DNA of 64,000 bases from Mesorhizobium sp. 131-2-1 (GCF_016756535.1 NZ_AP023247.1:4464501-4528500); one strand, 5' to 3'; positions 26,098 through 35,575 are shown, numbered from the stretch's first letter. Notes: generated by a model from the sequence alone, not told the origin. Translations and numbers: made by a program.

Positions 26098-26991
26098 ATG
26101 CCTGAGGACTTCCTGCGTCTGCCGCCGCTCAATGCGCTGCGCGCCTTCGAGGCGTCGGCGCGGCATCTCAACTTTCGCCTGGCCGCGCTTGAGCTCAACG
26201 TCACCCCGGGCGCGGTGGCGCAGCATATCCGCGGGCTGGAGGCCAGCCTTGGCGCGAAACTGTTCGAACGGCGGCCGCGCGGCCTGGCGCTGACCGACGA
26301 GGGCCGTGCCTATGTGCCCAACATCCGCCGCGCCTTCGAGCTGATCTCGGAGGCGACAGCGCTGCTGCGGCCGGAACCGGCACGGCTGACGATCAGCGTG
26401 ACGCCGAGCTTCGCCACCAAATGGCTGATCCCGAAACTGCCCGACTTCGTCGCGCACAACCCGCTCGTCGACCTGCGCATCCTTGCCACCGAAAGCCTGT
26501 CGAGCTTCCAGGCCGACGGCGTCGACATCGCGGTCAGGCAAGGCCGTCCGCCCTTCGGTCCCGGCCTCGTCGTCGACCTCCTGTTCCCGCAGCAGGTCAT
26601 CGCGGTCTGCAGCCCTGCCCTGCTGCCGCCCGGCGCCGGCGAAATCGCCGCGTCGGACATCCAGCATCATATGCTGCTGCACGATGCCCACAATCTGTGG
26701 CCGGAGTTCATGGAAACCGTGCTCGGCCTGAAGATGGCGGCGGAGGCCAAGCGCATGCGCTTCAACCAGACGGCGCTGGCGATCGACGCCGCCATCGCCG
26801 GCCAGGGCATTGCGCTTGCCAGCCGCTTCCTGGTCGCCGCCGACCTCGCTGCCGGCCGGCTCACCCAGCCGGTCCAGGGGGACATGCGCGGCACGCAGGA
26901 TTTCCATGTCGTCATGCCGCGCAAGCAGCGGCACCCTGAACCGACCCAAGCCGTCCGGCAATGGCTGCTGGATGCGGGCGATGCGGGCTGA
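26098..26991 (+). CDS. LysR-type transcriptional regulator (GcvA-like)
   Basis: This 297-residue protein has an N-terminal LysR winged helix in the GcvA style: LPPLNALRAFEASARHLNFRLAA, ELNVTPGAVAQHIRGLE, FERRPRGLALTDEGR. The effector domain begins LTISVTPSFATKWLIPKLPDF, the GcvA-subgroup hallmark. It likely regulates the divergent SDR gene and itself; the inducer is unknown. Confidence 0.92.
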   Translation: MPEDFLRLPPLNALRAFEASARHLNFRLAALELNVTPGAVAQHIRGLEASLGAKLFERRPRGLALTDEGRAYVPNIRRAFELISEATALLRPEPARLTISVTPSFATKWLIPKLPDFVAHNPLVDLRILATESLSSFQADGVDIAVRQGRPPFGPGLVVDLLFPQQVIAVCSPALLPPGAGEIAASDIQHHMLLHDAHNLWPEFMETVLGLKMAAEAKRMRFNQTALAIDAAIAGQGIALASRFLVAADLAAGRLTQPVQGDMRGTQDFHVVMPRKQRHPEPTQAVRQWLLDAGDAG

Positions 26992-27014
26992 ATTTCAAGG
27001 CCTGGGTGTTGCGC

Positions 27015-27434
27015 TTAAAAGCTGATCTCCACCGCGGCCGCACTCCGCTTCGCCTCGCCATGGAACACCGCCTCGATGTTGTTGCCGTCGGGGTCGAGCA
27101 GGAAGGCGGCGTAGTAGCCGGGGTGGTAGGGGCGCTCGCCAGGCGCGCCATTGTCCTTGCCGCCGGCGGCGAGCCCCGCCTTGTACCAAGCATCGACCAT
27201 GGCGCGGTCCCCGGCCTGGAAAGCAAGATGATGGCGGCCGGTGAGCACGCCTTGGGCGGCGCGGCTGTCGGCGCTGGAGATGAACATCTCGTCGGCCCAG
27301 AAATAATCCTCGGCCTCGCCGCCGACCGGAATGCCCAGCACCTCGAACACCGCGCCATAGAAGCGCCGGCTCGCCTTCAGGTCGCGCACCACCAGCTGGA
27401 TGTGGTCGATGAGCCGGCCGCGATAGAGTTCCAT
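27015..27434 (-). CDS. VOC/glyoxalase-family protein
   Basis: This 139-residue single-chain vicinal-oxygen-chelate protein reads IDHIQLVVRDLKASRRFYGAVFEVLG at the start, HHLAFQAGDRAMVDAWYKAGL in the middle and YYAAFLLDPDGNNIEAVFHG at the end. This is the typical beta-alpha-beta-beta-beta repeat with His and Glu metal ligands. AGGAGG lies 6 bases before the ATG at 27434. The substrate is unknown. Confidence 0.88.
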   Translation of the reverse strand: MELYRGRLIDHIQLVVRDLKASRRFYGAVFEVLGIPVGGEAEDYFWADEMFISSADSRAAQGVLTGRHHLAFQAGDRAMVDAWYKAGLAAGGKDNGAPGERPYHPGYYAAFLLDPDGNNIEAVFHGEAKRSAAAVEISF

Positions 27435-27780
27435 GGCATCCTCCTGCATTGAATGGGTCAATCTAGAAGCGATCAACCTCCGGTCAACGTCGGGTATTGC
27501 AGGCTCCTGACACTTGGGGCCACGGCGGGACAGAAGGGAAGGAGCGCCAGCGTCGGCGCGTGAAAATCCGCTCTCTTGCGATTTCTAACACTTGGCCTTT
27601 TGGCTAAGATGTTGAAATCGCTTTCTAAGGTGCCGCGACATCAAAAATCTGATTAAAAAATGCAACCGGATTGTCGGATCGGTACCGACGCCAACGTCCT
27701 TCGGACGCAAACGGCGTGACGAAGCTCGAAAAAGGTTGCGCCGTGTCGACAAACTCTAACTTCCGGCATGGGAGAAGGAC
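27435..27780. other. 346-bp intergenic region without a gene
   Basis: No coding frame is supported here. The region contains the long hairpin at 27578-27621 and the palindrome TCGGTACCGA near 27679. GGGAGAAGGAC just before 27781 is the ribosome binding site of the MFS gene. The stretch is more AT-rich than its neighbours around 27640-27670. Confidence 0.6.
27578..27621. ncRNA. Long near-perfect intergenic hairpin
   Basis: GCGATTTC (27578-27585) pairs with GAAATCGC (27614-27621), AACA with TGTT, and CTTGGCC with GGCTAAG (one G-U pair) around a TTTT loop. That gives 19 pairs with two single-base bulges. No U-run follows, so it is not a classic terminator. It may be a small structured RNA, a processing signal or a remnant of a mobile palindrome. 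Expression is unknown. Confidence 0.4.
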
Positions 27781-28989
27781 ATGAAACTTTCCTATCGTTG
27801 GGTCATCGTCGCGGCTGGCGCGCTGATGAGCTGTGTCGCCATCGGCGTGATGTTTTCGCTGGCGATCTTTCTCGAGCCGATTTCGCTCGACACCGGCTGG
27901 TCGCGCGCCGGCATATCGAGCGCGATGACGCTGAACTTTTTGGTGATGGGCCTCGGCGGCTTCGCCTGGGGCGCCATCTATGACCGCATCGGCGCCCGCC
28001 CCGTCGCCTTCGCCGGCGCGCTGCTGCTCGGGCTGGCCATGGTGATGGCCAGCCGCACCGGCTCGCTCACAGTCTTCCAGCTCACCTATGGCGTGCTGGT
28101 CGGGCTCGCGGCCAGCGCCTTCTTCGCGCCGATGATCGCGCTCACCACCGCCTGGTTCGACACCAACCGCAGCCTCGCCGTGTCGCTGGTCTCGGCCGGC
28201 ATGGGCGTGGCGCCGATGACCATCTCGCCCTTCGCGCGCTGGCTGATCACCGCCTATGACTGGCGCACCGCCATGTTCGACATCGGCGTGATGGCCTGGG
28301 TGCTGCTGCTTCCCGTCGCCTTCCTGGTGCGCCAGCCGCCGGCCGCGGCCGCAGCAGCCGATGGCGCGCCGGCGCGCGCCACTGACGATCCCGGCATGAG
28401 CGTCGGCCAGGCGCTGCGCTCGCCGCAATTCCTGGTGCTGGGCATGACCTTCTTCGCCTGTTGCGCGGCGCATTCGGGACCGATCTTCCACATGGTGAGC
28501 TATGCCATGGCCTGCGGCATCGCGCCGATGGCCGCCGTCACGATCTACAGCGTCGAGGGCCTGGCCGGCCTTGGCGGCCGCCTGCTCTATGGGGTGCTCG
28601 GCGACCGTCTCGGCGTCAAGCCGGTGCTGATCGTGGGTCTTGCCATCCAGGCCGTGGTCCTCACCGCCTATCTCGCCGTCAGCCGCCTCGAGCAGTTCTA
28701 CGTTCTCGCCATCATCTTCGGCGCCACCTATGGCGGCGTCATGCCGCTCTACGCGGTGCTGGCGCGCGAATATTTCGGACCGCGTATCATCGGCACGGTG
28801 TTCGGCGCCGCCACGATGCTGTCCAGCCTTGGCATGTCGTTCGGGCCGCTTGCCGGCGGCATGATCTTCGATGCCTATCACAGCTATTCCTGGCTGTTCA
28901 TCGGCTCGGCCCTGGTCGGGCTGGGTGCCGTCGGCATCGCTATTGCCTTCCCGCCGCAGCCGAGCCGGCAGCGGCTGCAGATGGCGTAG
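27781..28989 (+). CDS. MFS transporter (OFA/monocarboxylate-like)
   Basis: This 402-residue protein has about 12 hydrophobic segments, beginning YRWVIVAAGALMSCVAIGVMF. A cytoplasmic loop AIYDRIGARPVAF carries the MFS D-R-x-G-x-R motif, and a central loop (about 185-205) is Ala-rich. The architecture and GWSRAGIS/FGPLAGG motifs resemble oxalate/formate-type and monocarboxylate MFS carriers. It is an inner-membrane secondary transporter; the substrate cannot be inferred from neighbours. Confidence 0.9.
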   Translation: MKLSYRWVIVAAGALMSCVAIGVMFSLAIFLEPISLDTGWSRAGISSAMTLNFLVMGLGGFAWGAIYDRIGARPVAFAGALLLGLAMVMASRTGSLTVFQLTYGVLVGLAASAFFAPMIALTTAWFDTNRSLAVSLVSAGMGVAPMTISPFARWLITAYDWRTAMFDIGVMAWVLLLPVAFLVRQPPAAAAAADGAPARATDDPGMSVGQALRSPQFLVLGMTFFACCAAHSGPIFHMVSYAMACGIAPMAAVTIYSVEGLAGLGGRLLYGVLGDRLGVKPVLIVGLAIQAVVLTAYLAVSRLEQFYVLAIIFGATYGGVMPLYAVLAREYFGPRIIGTVFGAATMLSSLGMSFGPLAGGMIFDAYHSYSWLFIGSALVGLGAVGIAIAFPPQPSRQRLQMA

Positions 28990-29072
28990 TCCTCAAAGGC
29001 GCCCGGCGGTCCCGATCATCTCGGGATCGCCCGTCCGTTGGCGCGAAATCCAATTGCCGGACGCCGGCGAGT

Positions 29073-29777
29073 ATGAAAGGCTCCGCAAAGACACCGCATC
29101 CGATGAATGCGGGCAAAATCCCATCGTCCGGGGGACATGCAGTGACCGCAGGCTTGGAAGCCGAAGAAGCCAGGAGTTGGTCCAACCTGATGGTCGCGGC
29201 CGAGAAAGGCGACGCGCAGGCCGTGCGCGCGGAGCTCGCGGCCGGGGCGGACATCAACCAGACCGACGAAGGCGGCTGGTCGGCGCTGCATCTCGCCGCC
29301 CACAATGCCCGCATCGCGGTGCTCGAAGCCTTGATCGCGCACCCGGCGATCGACATCAATTCCAGGAATAAATGGAAGAGCACGCCCTTGAGCCTGGCCG
29401 CCGCCAAGGGCCACTACGACTGTATCCAGGCGTTGGTGGGAGATGCTCGGATCGATATCAATGCCCGCGCAGACTATTACGGCAGGACGGCGCTGATCGA
29501 AGCGGCAAGGAACGGCCATCTCGACGTCGTCAAGCTGCTCGTCGAGCATGGCGCGGACGTCAATCTGGCCGACAAGACGGGACGGAACAGCGCGCTCATC
29601 GAGGCCATCAAGGGACGGCACTACGAGGTCGCCGAGTATCTGCTTGAGTCCAGGAAGGTGAACTTCCTCAACAAGGACATGCGGCTCAACGCATTGATCT
29701 GGGCGGGCAGCACCCGCAACGCCCAGCTCATCGAGATGCTGGACACCGCCATCCACAGCTTCTTCGAAGGCAAGTGA
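29073..29777 (+). CDS. Ankyrin-repeat protein
   Basis: The protein has 234 residues with about five ankyrin repeats from residue 35: SWSNLMVAAEKGDAQAVRAEL, GGWSALHLAAHNARIAVLEAL, KSTPLSLAAAKGHYDCIQAL, RTALIEAARNGHLDVVKLLVE and NSALIEAIKGRHYEVAEYLL. No signal peptide is seen. The start is uncertain: ATG at 29073 or 29103, or a GTG at 29139 preceded by GGGGGA. It is probably a protein-interaction module in the cytoplasm with unknown partner. Confidence 0.85.
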   Translation: MKGSAKTPHPMNAGKIPSSGGHAVTAGLEAEEARSWSNLMVAAEKGDAQAVRAELAAGADINQTDEGGWSALHLAAHNARIAVLEALIAHPAIDINSRNKWKSTPLSLAAAKGHYDCIQALVGDARIDINARADYYGRTALIEAARNGHLDVVKLLVEHGADVNLADKTGRNSALIEAIKGRHYEVAEYLLESRKVNFLNKDMRLNALIWAGSTRNAQLIEMLDTAIHSFFEGK

Positions 29778-29882
29778 GCGCTCGGCGCGGCCGACCGTGA
29801 CCCACACGCGCCGAAGAACCTGCCGCGCACCGTTCGGCGACAGGCGTCAGACCGGCGGCACGCCCTTGATGAACGGGCAAGT

Positions 29883-30347
29883 CTATTCGGCGGGCCGTTT
29901 CTCCCGGACATAGGTCACTTCGTGGACAACCTCGCGCCCGTCGAACGGATTCGGGGCGGGAGCAGACGTGTAAGTCAGCGTATCTTCGTCGACGTTGCAG
30001 AACCGCAACTGCTCTGTGCCGCTCCAAGCTTCATTCCAGCTCATGTCGACATGGTGGACGACCCGATCCGGCTCAACCGTATAGCTGCCCGAATAGGCGA
30101 ACATCGTGTCGAACAACGCGATCTTGTCTTCGTCCGATGGCGGCATCCGCTCGGGCCGTTTGCGACTGCTCCTGAGGATAAAGAAAATGACGCGCTCAGG
30201 TGTATAGATGACGATGCCTTGAGGATGCTGGCCGAGAGCTTCTCGCCGCTCCCCGGTCGCGACGTCTCTCGTCATCCAGGACGTCATCCTCCAGCTTCCA
30301 AGAAGCAGATCGCGGTCAAGCGGTCTGACTGGCGTATCTTGAGCCAA
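29883..30347 (-). CDS. Lipocalin-like domain protein
   Basis: The 154-residue protein matches the small lipocalin-like family: LLLGSWRMTSWMTRDVATGER, HPQGIVIYTPERVIFFIL, YSGSYTVEPDRVVHHVDMSWN and a TYVREK end, with the alternating pattern of a beta barrel. The start is TTG at 30347, supported by GGGGAGGG six bases upstream. No leader peptide is visible. The ligand is unknown. Confidence 0.8.
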   Translation of the reverse strand: MAQDTPVRPLDRDLLLGSWRMTSWMTRDVATGERREALGQHPQGIVIYTPERVIFFILRSSRKRPERMPPSDEDKIALFDTMFAYSGSYTVEPDRVVHHVDMSWNEAWSGTEQLRFCNVDEDTLTYTSAPAPNPFDGREVVHEVTYVREKRPAE

Positions 30348-30493
30348 CGTCTACCCTCCCCTGTTTCCTGGCAGCGCTCCTTATGCAGCCCGCGTGGCCC
30401 TGGCTTCGGCGCGGCTGCGCCCATTTTGTCGCAAGGGCCATCCATTGCCCAGAGGGTTTGCGACACGCCAGCGGCCATTGCAGGGCGTCATTT

Positions 30494-31090
30494 TCAGTGA
30501 CTGCGCGAAGCGGTGGTCCCCAAGCCTTCAGGCGCCGGCGCCACTATCCTGTCGACCACCCAGCGGTGCCTGCCGATCTGGCGGGCGCGGCGAAAACCCT
30601 GCTTTTCGAACATCGCCAGCGTGCCATTGTGCAGGAAGGCGCCGGCGACCTTCCGGCCCTCGGCATCCTCGGGATAGCTTTCCACCGTCCCGCCGCCAAG
30701 GCGGGCGATTTCGCCGAGCGCACCCGCGAGCGCGGCGGCGGCGACCCCTTCGCCGCGACGCGCCTTGTCGATGAAGAAGCAGGTGATGCGCCAGTCCGGA
30801 AGGGTCGTCAGCCCGTCTTCATAGGCGCGCCGGTGCTTGATGCGCGGCAGTTCGCCGGTCGGCCCGAACTGGCACCAGCCGACACAGGCCGCGCCGTCGA
30901 AGACGAGCGCGGCATGCGTGCTGCCTTCCCGAACCCGCGCCTCTTTGGCCGCGCGATTGCCGCCGGCGCCGCTGCCCTTGGCATGGAAGGCCATGCACCA
31001 ACAGCCGCCCCAGACGCCATTGTGGCGCTCGACCAGCGCGGCGAAATCCGGCCAGGTGGTTTCGTCCAGGGGTTTTGCGATGAAGCCCAT
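30494..31090 (-). CDS. GNAT-family N-acetyltransferase
   Basis: This 198-residue protein has an acetyltransferase core: VFDGAACVGWCQFGP, then WRITCFFIDKARRGEGVAAAALAGAL, which contains the acetyl-CoA loop R-R-x-E-G-V-A, and MFEKQGFRRARQIGRHRWVV at the C-terminus. GGCWCMAFH near residue 28 is typical of this subgroup. MGFIAKP at 31090 is chosen for the GAGGTG upstream. The substrate is unknown. Confidence 0.85.
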   Translation of the reverse strand: MGFIAKPLDETTWPDFAALVERHNGVWGGCWCMAFHAKGSGAGGNRAAKEARVREGSTHAALVFDGAACVGWCQFGPTGELPRIKHRRAYEDGLTTLPDWRITCFFIDKARRGEGVAAAALAGALGEIARLGGGTVESYPEDAEGRKVAGAFLHNGTLAMFEKQGFRRARQIGRHRWVVDRIVAPAPEGLGTTASRSH

Positions 31091-31270
31091 CGTCACCTCG
31101 TCGGCGGCGAACATAACCGATTTGAAGCGAGGCGTCACAACCGCCAATTGCCCCTTGCGGGAAGATCGCCGTTTCCGCGACAATTCGATTCAAATGCGGC
31201 TGTGGATGTTTGCTTTCGGGTAAAGCGACTCGAGCATCTTCGCGGCACGGCGGGCAATAAGGAGAAGCTA

Positions 31271-31474
31271 ATGAAAAGCGACTTTGCCGCCGCTCGCCTG
31301 CACCTCGAGCGGGCCGGCCACTATCTGCGCGGCGATGACGAAACCAGCCAAACGACGATTACGGCGCTCGATCTCTTGATAGAGGCAATCGCGGTGGCCC
31401 AGTACAGCCGACATTCGGCGGATGTGGTGGAGTTCCCGATGCCCACCAGGAGAAAGATCTCCTATCAGGCCTGA
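31271..31474 (+). CDS. Small conserved hypothetical protein
   Basis: This 67-residue protein, MKSDFAAARLHLERAGHYLRG then TTITALDLLIEAIAVAQYS, is predicted helical. AAGGAGAAG lies just upstream of the ATG, a strong ribosome binding site, which makes it more likely to be real than the overlapping long frame. No family recognised. Confidence 0.6.
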   Translation: MKSDFAAARLHLERAGHYLRGDDETSQTTITALDLLIEAIAVAQYSRHSADVVEFPMPTRRKISYQA

Positions 31475-31585
31475 ATACGGGCTTTTCGACACAGAGGCGC
31501 GGGAACGTTTCGGTCCGCCGCGCATTGTTGTCATCGGGGTGATGGCCGGCCGTTTCGGCCGGCCATTGCATTTGGATGGCAGGGG

Positions 31586-32317
31586 ATGTCCAAGGTCGAG
31601 ACCGTGAAGCCCGTCGAGGCGGCGGCAGCGCCGCGGGCCTCCGATGCGTTCGCGTTGAAGCTCACCTCCTCCGAACTCGCAACGACCATGTCGCATTTCC
31701 ACCGTGCCGAGATCGCGCGCATGGCCGGCTGGCGCGACCGGCTCGACCGGACCAGCAACTGGGCGATCACCGTCGCCGCCGCGATGCTTTCGGTCTCGCT
31801 GTCGACGCCGAGTTCGCATCATGGCGTGCTGCTGTTTGCCATGCTTTTGATCACGCTGCTCTTGTGGATCGAGGCGCGGCGCTACCGCTTCTTCGACGTT
31901 TACCGGGCGCGGGTGCGCCAGTTCGAGCGCTATTATTTCGCGCAGATCTTCTCGCCGCAGCCCGACTTCGCGTCCAACTGGCTGGCGATCGTCGGCGAAG
32001 GACTGCGCTCGCCGCGCTTCCTTATCTCGCAGCGCGCGGCGCTGGTCCGCCGGCTGCGCCGCAACTACATCTTCATGTACACGATCCTGATGCTGGCCTG
32101 GGTGCTCAAGATCACGACGCCCAGCCTGCAGCGCGAAGGCTCGCCGATCGGCTTCGGCGCCTCGTTCCTCGACGCGATGCGCGTGGCCGCGCTAGGCCCG
32201 GTGCCCGGCATCGTCGTCGCGTCCATTGTGGCGCTGTTCTATGTCGGCCTGCTCGCCGCCGCCTTCCTGGTCAGCAGCGAGGAAGGCGAGCTTTCGCATG
32301 GCACCGTGCATGTCTGA
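31586..32317 (+). CDS. DUF2270 predicted integral membrane protein
   Basis: This 243-residue protein has the DUF2270 pattern: TTMSHFHRAEIARMAGWRDRLDRTSNWAI, then a hydrophobic pair (VLLFAMLLITLLLWIEARRYRFFDVYRARVR), a loop, and two more hydrophobic segments near residues 165 and 210. It should be an inner-membrane protein with about four spans. The function of the family is unknown. Confidence 0.88.
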   Translation: MSKVETVKPVEAAAAPRASDAFALKLTSSELATTMSHFHRAEIARMAGWRDRLDRTSNWAITVAAAMLSVSLSTPSSHHGVLLFAMLLITLLLWIEARRYRFFDVYRARVRQFERYYFAQIFSPQPDFASNWLAIVGEGLRSPRFLISQRAALVRRLRRNYIFMYTILMLAWVLKITTPSLQREGSPIGFGASFLDAMRVAALGPVPGIVVASIVALFYVGLLAAAFLVSSEEGELSHGTVHV

Positions 32318-32353
32318 ACGGGCGCAGGCCGCAATTTGATGGAAATTCAGCCG

Positions 32354-32372
32354 CTGCTTTCGAAGAAAGCAG
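32354..32372. terminator. Hairpin downstream of the DUF2270 gene
   Basis: CTGCTTTC (32354-32361) and GAAAGCAG (32365-32372) form a perfect 8-bp stem with a 3-base loop, 37 bases after the DUF2270 stop. A second GC-rich stem (GTTG-CCC/GGG-CAAC) follows near 32380. No U-run is present, so termination is probable but not certain. Confidence 0.5.
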
Positions 32373-32515
32373 AAACCCGTCCGTTGCCCCGGCGGGACAA
32401 CCTCCGGGCGGGCCACCGTTAGCACGTTGATAAGCTATTGGTAATAAAAGGTCATGGATGAGAGACTGGCCTCAATCCGCGAACAGACTAGCGCCATCGC
32501 CGGCGAGGTCCTTCC

Positions 32516-34735
32516 ATGCGCATTAGGAGCCTGATCATCGTCAGCATGGTCGGCGCCGCGGCGCTGATCGGACTGGTTGGTGGCGTCGCGGTCTTCACGC
32601 AGATGGCGGCGACCAAATATCTGGGGCTGACCGAAGCGACCAATGTCGCGCGCGAGCTCGCCGACACCATCGTCTTCAAACCATCCGCGGGGGCGCCTTC
32701 GCTGCTCGAGCAGACCGAGTCGCTCAAGCAGTTCCTGGAACTGCAGTACCGGCGCTCGCAGCGGGATTTCATCGTCGTCGACCGCAACAAGCTTGTCGTT
32801 GCCCATGCCGCCGACGAGGAGCACAAGGCCGGCGAAAAATTCGACCACGACCCCGGCAACGAGGTCGGCCAGACCCTGGAGGACGGCGTCCCGCGCAGGT
32901 TCGTCGACCCTGGGGAAGCGAACGCCATCCTGGCCGTTCCGATCGAGCAGGGCGAGGACACGATCGTCGGCGCCGTGCTGCTGGAATATGATCCGGTGCT
33001 GAACGCCGCCGCACTGCGGACCAATGGCCTGCTCTGGCTGGTTGGTCTCAGCGCGGCGGCCGCCATGCTGGTGGCGGCGGGTTTCGCCTGGCTGCTGCTC
33101 AGCCGTTTCGGCTCCGGCCTCAGGGATATGATGCGCGGCATGCAGGCGCTGGCGCAGGGCGACGCCATGATGCGTATCCGCCACGACCGCAAGGACGAGT
33201 TCGGACGACTGGCCGACGGCTTCAACACGATGGCCGACCAGCTCGCCTCGGCGCGGGCGCATATCGAAGATATCGTCGAGACGGTGGCAGAGGGCATCGC
33301 GGTGCTCGACGGCGACGGCCGCATCGCCAGCGTCAATCCCGCCGCGACGACAATGATCGGCCGGCGGGCCGACAAGATCGTCGGGCTGCAATGGGACGCT
33401 GCGCTGAAGCTCCATGACCCGAGAGGCGGCGATTTCGCCGGCGGCACGTCGCCCGTCGAGATGGCCCTGGCCACCGGCCGCCAGCACCAGGGCGAAGTGC
33501 GCCTGACCAGACCGGACGGCTCGCAAATGCCTGTCATCGCCAGCTGCAGCCCGCTGAGCCGCTCCGAGGGCGGCCTGGTGCTGACGCTCAACGACATCAG
33601 CGAGCTGCGCCGCGCCGAAGGGGTCGTCAACGAGCGCGCCGACCAGCTGGCGGTCCTCAATCGCGAGCTGCACGAGAAGTCGGAGACCACGACGCGGTTG
33701 GTCAGGCTCGGCGAATTGCTGCAGGCCTGCGTGACGTTCCCCGAGGCCTTCTCGGTGGTCGGCACAGCGATGACCGAGTTCCTCGGCGGCTTGAGCGGCA
33801 GCGTGCATCTGACCAGCGCCTCGCGCAACCTGGTGGAGGAGATGGCGCATTGGGGCGATGTCCGCTCGAGCGTCAACCAGTTCGCGCCAGAGGACTGCTG
33901 GGCGCTGCGGCGCGGCCAGGAGCATGTCGCCGGCCCGGGCATGCTGACGCCGCGCTGCGCGCACATCACCGAGAACGGCAAGAAGGGCTATGTCTGCATG
34001 CCGCTGGCGGCGCAGGGCGAGACGCTGGGCATCCTGCATCTGTGCGAGCCGAATGCGGCCGAGAAGCCGCAATGGCTGGCCGAGCGGCAGCAGATCCTGC
34101 GCGGCGTCGTCGACACGCTGGCGCTGGCGCTGGCCAATCTGCGCCTGCGCGAGACACTGCGGCAGCAATCGATCCGCGATCCGAACACCGGCCTGTTCAA
34201 CCGCCGCTATCTGGAGGAAACCAGCAGCCGCGAGCTCAGGCGCATGGAGCGCTCGAGCCAGCCGCTGGCGATCATCATGCTCGACGTCGACCACTTCAAG
34301 CAGTTCAACGACACGTTCGGCCACGAAGCCGGCGACCTGGTGCTGAAGCAGGTCGCCGCGACCCTGATCGAGCATGCGCGCGACAGCGATGTCGTGTCTC
34401 GCTATGGCGGCGAGGAATTCGCCCTGGTCATGCCGGGCTGCTCGCTCGAGGAGGGAGCCGCCCGCGCTGAAACGCTGCGCCAGGCGATCAAGCAGCTGCA
34501 TCTGGCGCATCGCGGCCGAACGCTCGGCACCGTGACCGCCTCATTCGGCGTCGCCGCCTACCCCGAGCATGGCGCGGGCTGGGCCGAGCTCACCAACGCC
34601 GCCGACCACGCGCAATACGATGCCAAGGCGGAAGGGCGCGACCGCGTCGTCGTCGCCAGGAACAATCCGCCGGGCGAGCGTCCGGCGATCCAGTTGGTGC
34701 CGGTCACGAAAGCAGGTGCGGAGGCCAAGGGTTAA
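32516..34735 (+). CDS. Membrane diguanylate cyclase with HAMP, PAS and GAF domains
   Basis: This 739-residue sensor has a first membrane segment at about 5-27, an extracytoplasmic sensor to about 165, a second membrane segment (LLWLVGLSAAAAMLVAAGFAWLL) and a HAMP region. A PAS domain starts IEDIVETVAEGIAVLDGDGR, a GAF-like region follows about 390-540, and a GGDEF domain starts NTGLFNRRYLEE. The active site RYGGEEFALVMPG is intact, and R-D-S-D just before it is a complete inhibitory I-site. It should make cyclic di-GMP in response to an unknown signal. Confidence 0.93.
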   Translation: MRIRSLIIVSMVGAAALIGLVGGVAVFTQMAATKYLGLTEATNVARELADTIVFKPSAGAPSLLEQTESLKQFLELQYRRSQRDFIVVDRNKLVVAHAADEEHKAGEKFDHDPGNEVGQTLEDGVPRRFVDPGEANAILAVPIEQGEDTIVGAVLLEYDPVLNAAALRTNGLLWLVGLSAAAAMLVAAGFAWLLLSRFGSGLRDMMRGMQALAQGDAMMRIRHDRKDEFGRLADGFNTMADQLASARAHIEDIVETVAEGIAVLDGDGRIASVNPAATTMIGRRADKIVGLQWDAALKLHDPRGGDFAGGTSPVEMALATGRQHQGEVRLTRPDGSQMPVIASCSPLSRSEGGLVLTLNDISELRRAEGVVNERADQLAVLNRELHEKSETTTRLVRLGELLQACVTFPEAFSVVGTAMTEFLGGLSGSVHLTSASRNLVEEMAHWGDVRSSVNQFAPEDCWALRRGQEHVAGPGMLTPRCAHITENGKKGYVCMPLAAQGETLGILHLCEPNAAEKPQWLAERQQILRGVVDTLALALANLRLRETLRQQSIRDPNTGLFNRRYLEETSSRELRRMERSSQPLAIIMLDVDHFKQFNDTFGHEAGDLVLKQVAATLIEHARDSDVVSRYGGEEFALVMPGCSLEEGAARAETLRQAIKQLHLAHRGRTLGTVTASFGVAAYPEHGAGWAELTNAADHAQYDAKAEGRDRVVVARNNPPGERPAIQLVPVTKAGAEAKG

Positions 34736-34794
34736 TATGCTTTCACACATCGGCCGACCACCTGTATGCTTAGCGGAAAGCATGGGAGATGGTG

Positions 34795-35439
34795 ATGGGC
34801 GCACAATGCTGCGGGGCCGATCACGATAGGCACCCGACCAAGCGGGAAGACGCATCATACAGGCGTGTTCTTTGGGCAGTTCTGGGTATCAACTCAGCAA
34901 TGTTTGCGGTCGAGATCGGCGCTGGCGTTGCGTCTGGCTCTGCCTCGTTGCAGGCCGATGCCCTCGATTTCCTTGGTGACGCCGGCAACTACGCGATCAG
35001 TCTCTTTGTGGTCGGCATGGCGCTTCGCTATCGCGCTCTCGCAGCGCTCGTCAAGGGCGCGACCATGGGACTGTTCGCAGCCTGGGTCATCGGGATAGCG
35101 GTTTGGAACACGGTTTACGGGACGCTGCCGGGAGCCTTTACAATTGGTGCAGTCGGCTTTGCGGCCCTGCTTTCGAACGCTGCTTCATTTGGTCTGTTGT
35201 GGGCCTACAGGAGCGGCGACGCGAATATGCGCTCTACGTGGATTTGCACCCGCAACGACGTACTCGGCAACCTTGCTGTCCTGGTTGCCGCCGCCGGCGT
35301 CTTTGGAACCGGCTCCGGCTGGCCTGACGCAGCTGTCGCTGGCATCATGGCAGCGCTGGCTATTCAAGGTGCAGTCGTTGTCACCAGCCAGTCGCTCGCC
35401 GAGTTGAGCAGCCCTCGCCCTATGTCGCCAGCTGAATAG
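34795..35439 (+). CDS. Cation-diffusion-facilitator-like cation transporter
   Basis: This 214-residue membrane protein has about six hydrophobic segments. It contains INSAMFAVEIGAGVASGSASLQADALDFLGDAGNY, with the paired acidic residues (D-x-x-x-D) that bind metal in CDF transporters, and a second site TRNDVLGNLAVL. The usual C-terminal cytoplasmic domain is absent. The N-terminus carries QCCGADHDRH, a Cys/His cluster that could bind metal. The ATG at 34795 is better spaced from GGGAGA than the ATG at 34789. Confidence 0.85.
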   Translation: MGAQCCGADHDRHPTKREDASYRRVLWAVLGINSAMFAVEIGAGVASGSASLQADALDFLGDAGNYAISLFVVGMALRYRALAALVKGATMGLFAAWVIGIAVWNTVYGTLPGAFTIGAVGFAALLSNAASFGLLWAYRSGDANMRSTWICTRNDVLGNLAVLVAAAGVFGTGSGWPDAAVAGIMAALAIQGAVVVTSQSLAELSSPRPMSPAE

Positions 35440-35575
35440 GAACGCTAGCCGAACTTAACGGCCAGACGCGCGGCTGAGATCGTGCGCGCGGCACTTCCTG
35501 CCATTCGAAAACTGTGAGTTGACAAGCGCGCCGCTTCCCTTGCCTGCTTACTGGGCAAACTAGGGAGGTGCAGAT

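Noticed and set aside
27592..27608. Resemblance of the TTGGCCTTTTGGCTAAG hairpin loop to eukaryotic U2 snRNA
   Set aside because: A short chance match in a bacterial hairpin. The surrounding stem is explained by its own palindrome.
32435..34510. 691-codon open frame on the - strand opposite the diguanylate cyclase
   Set aside because: It is a shadow frame. The + strand carries complete HAMP, PAS and GGDEF motifs, and the antisense product resembles none.
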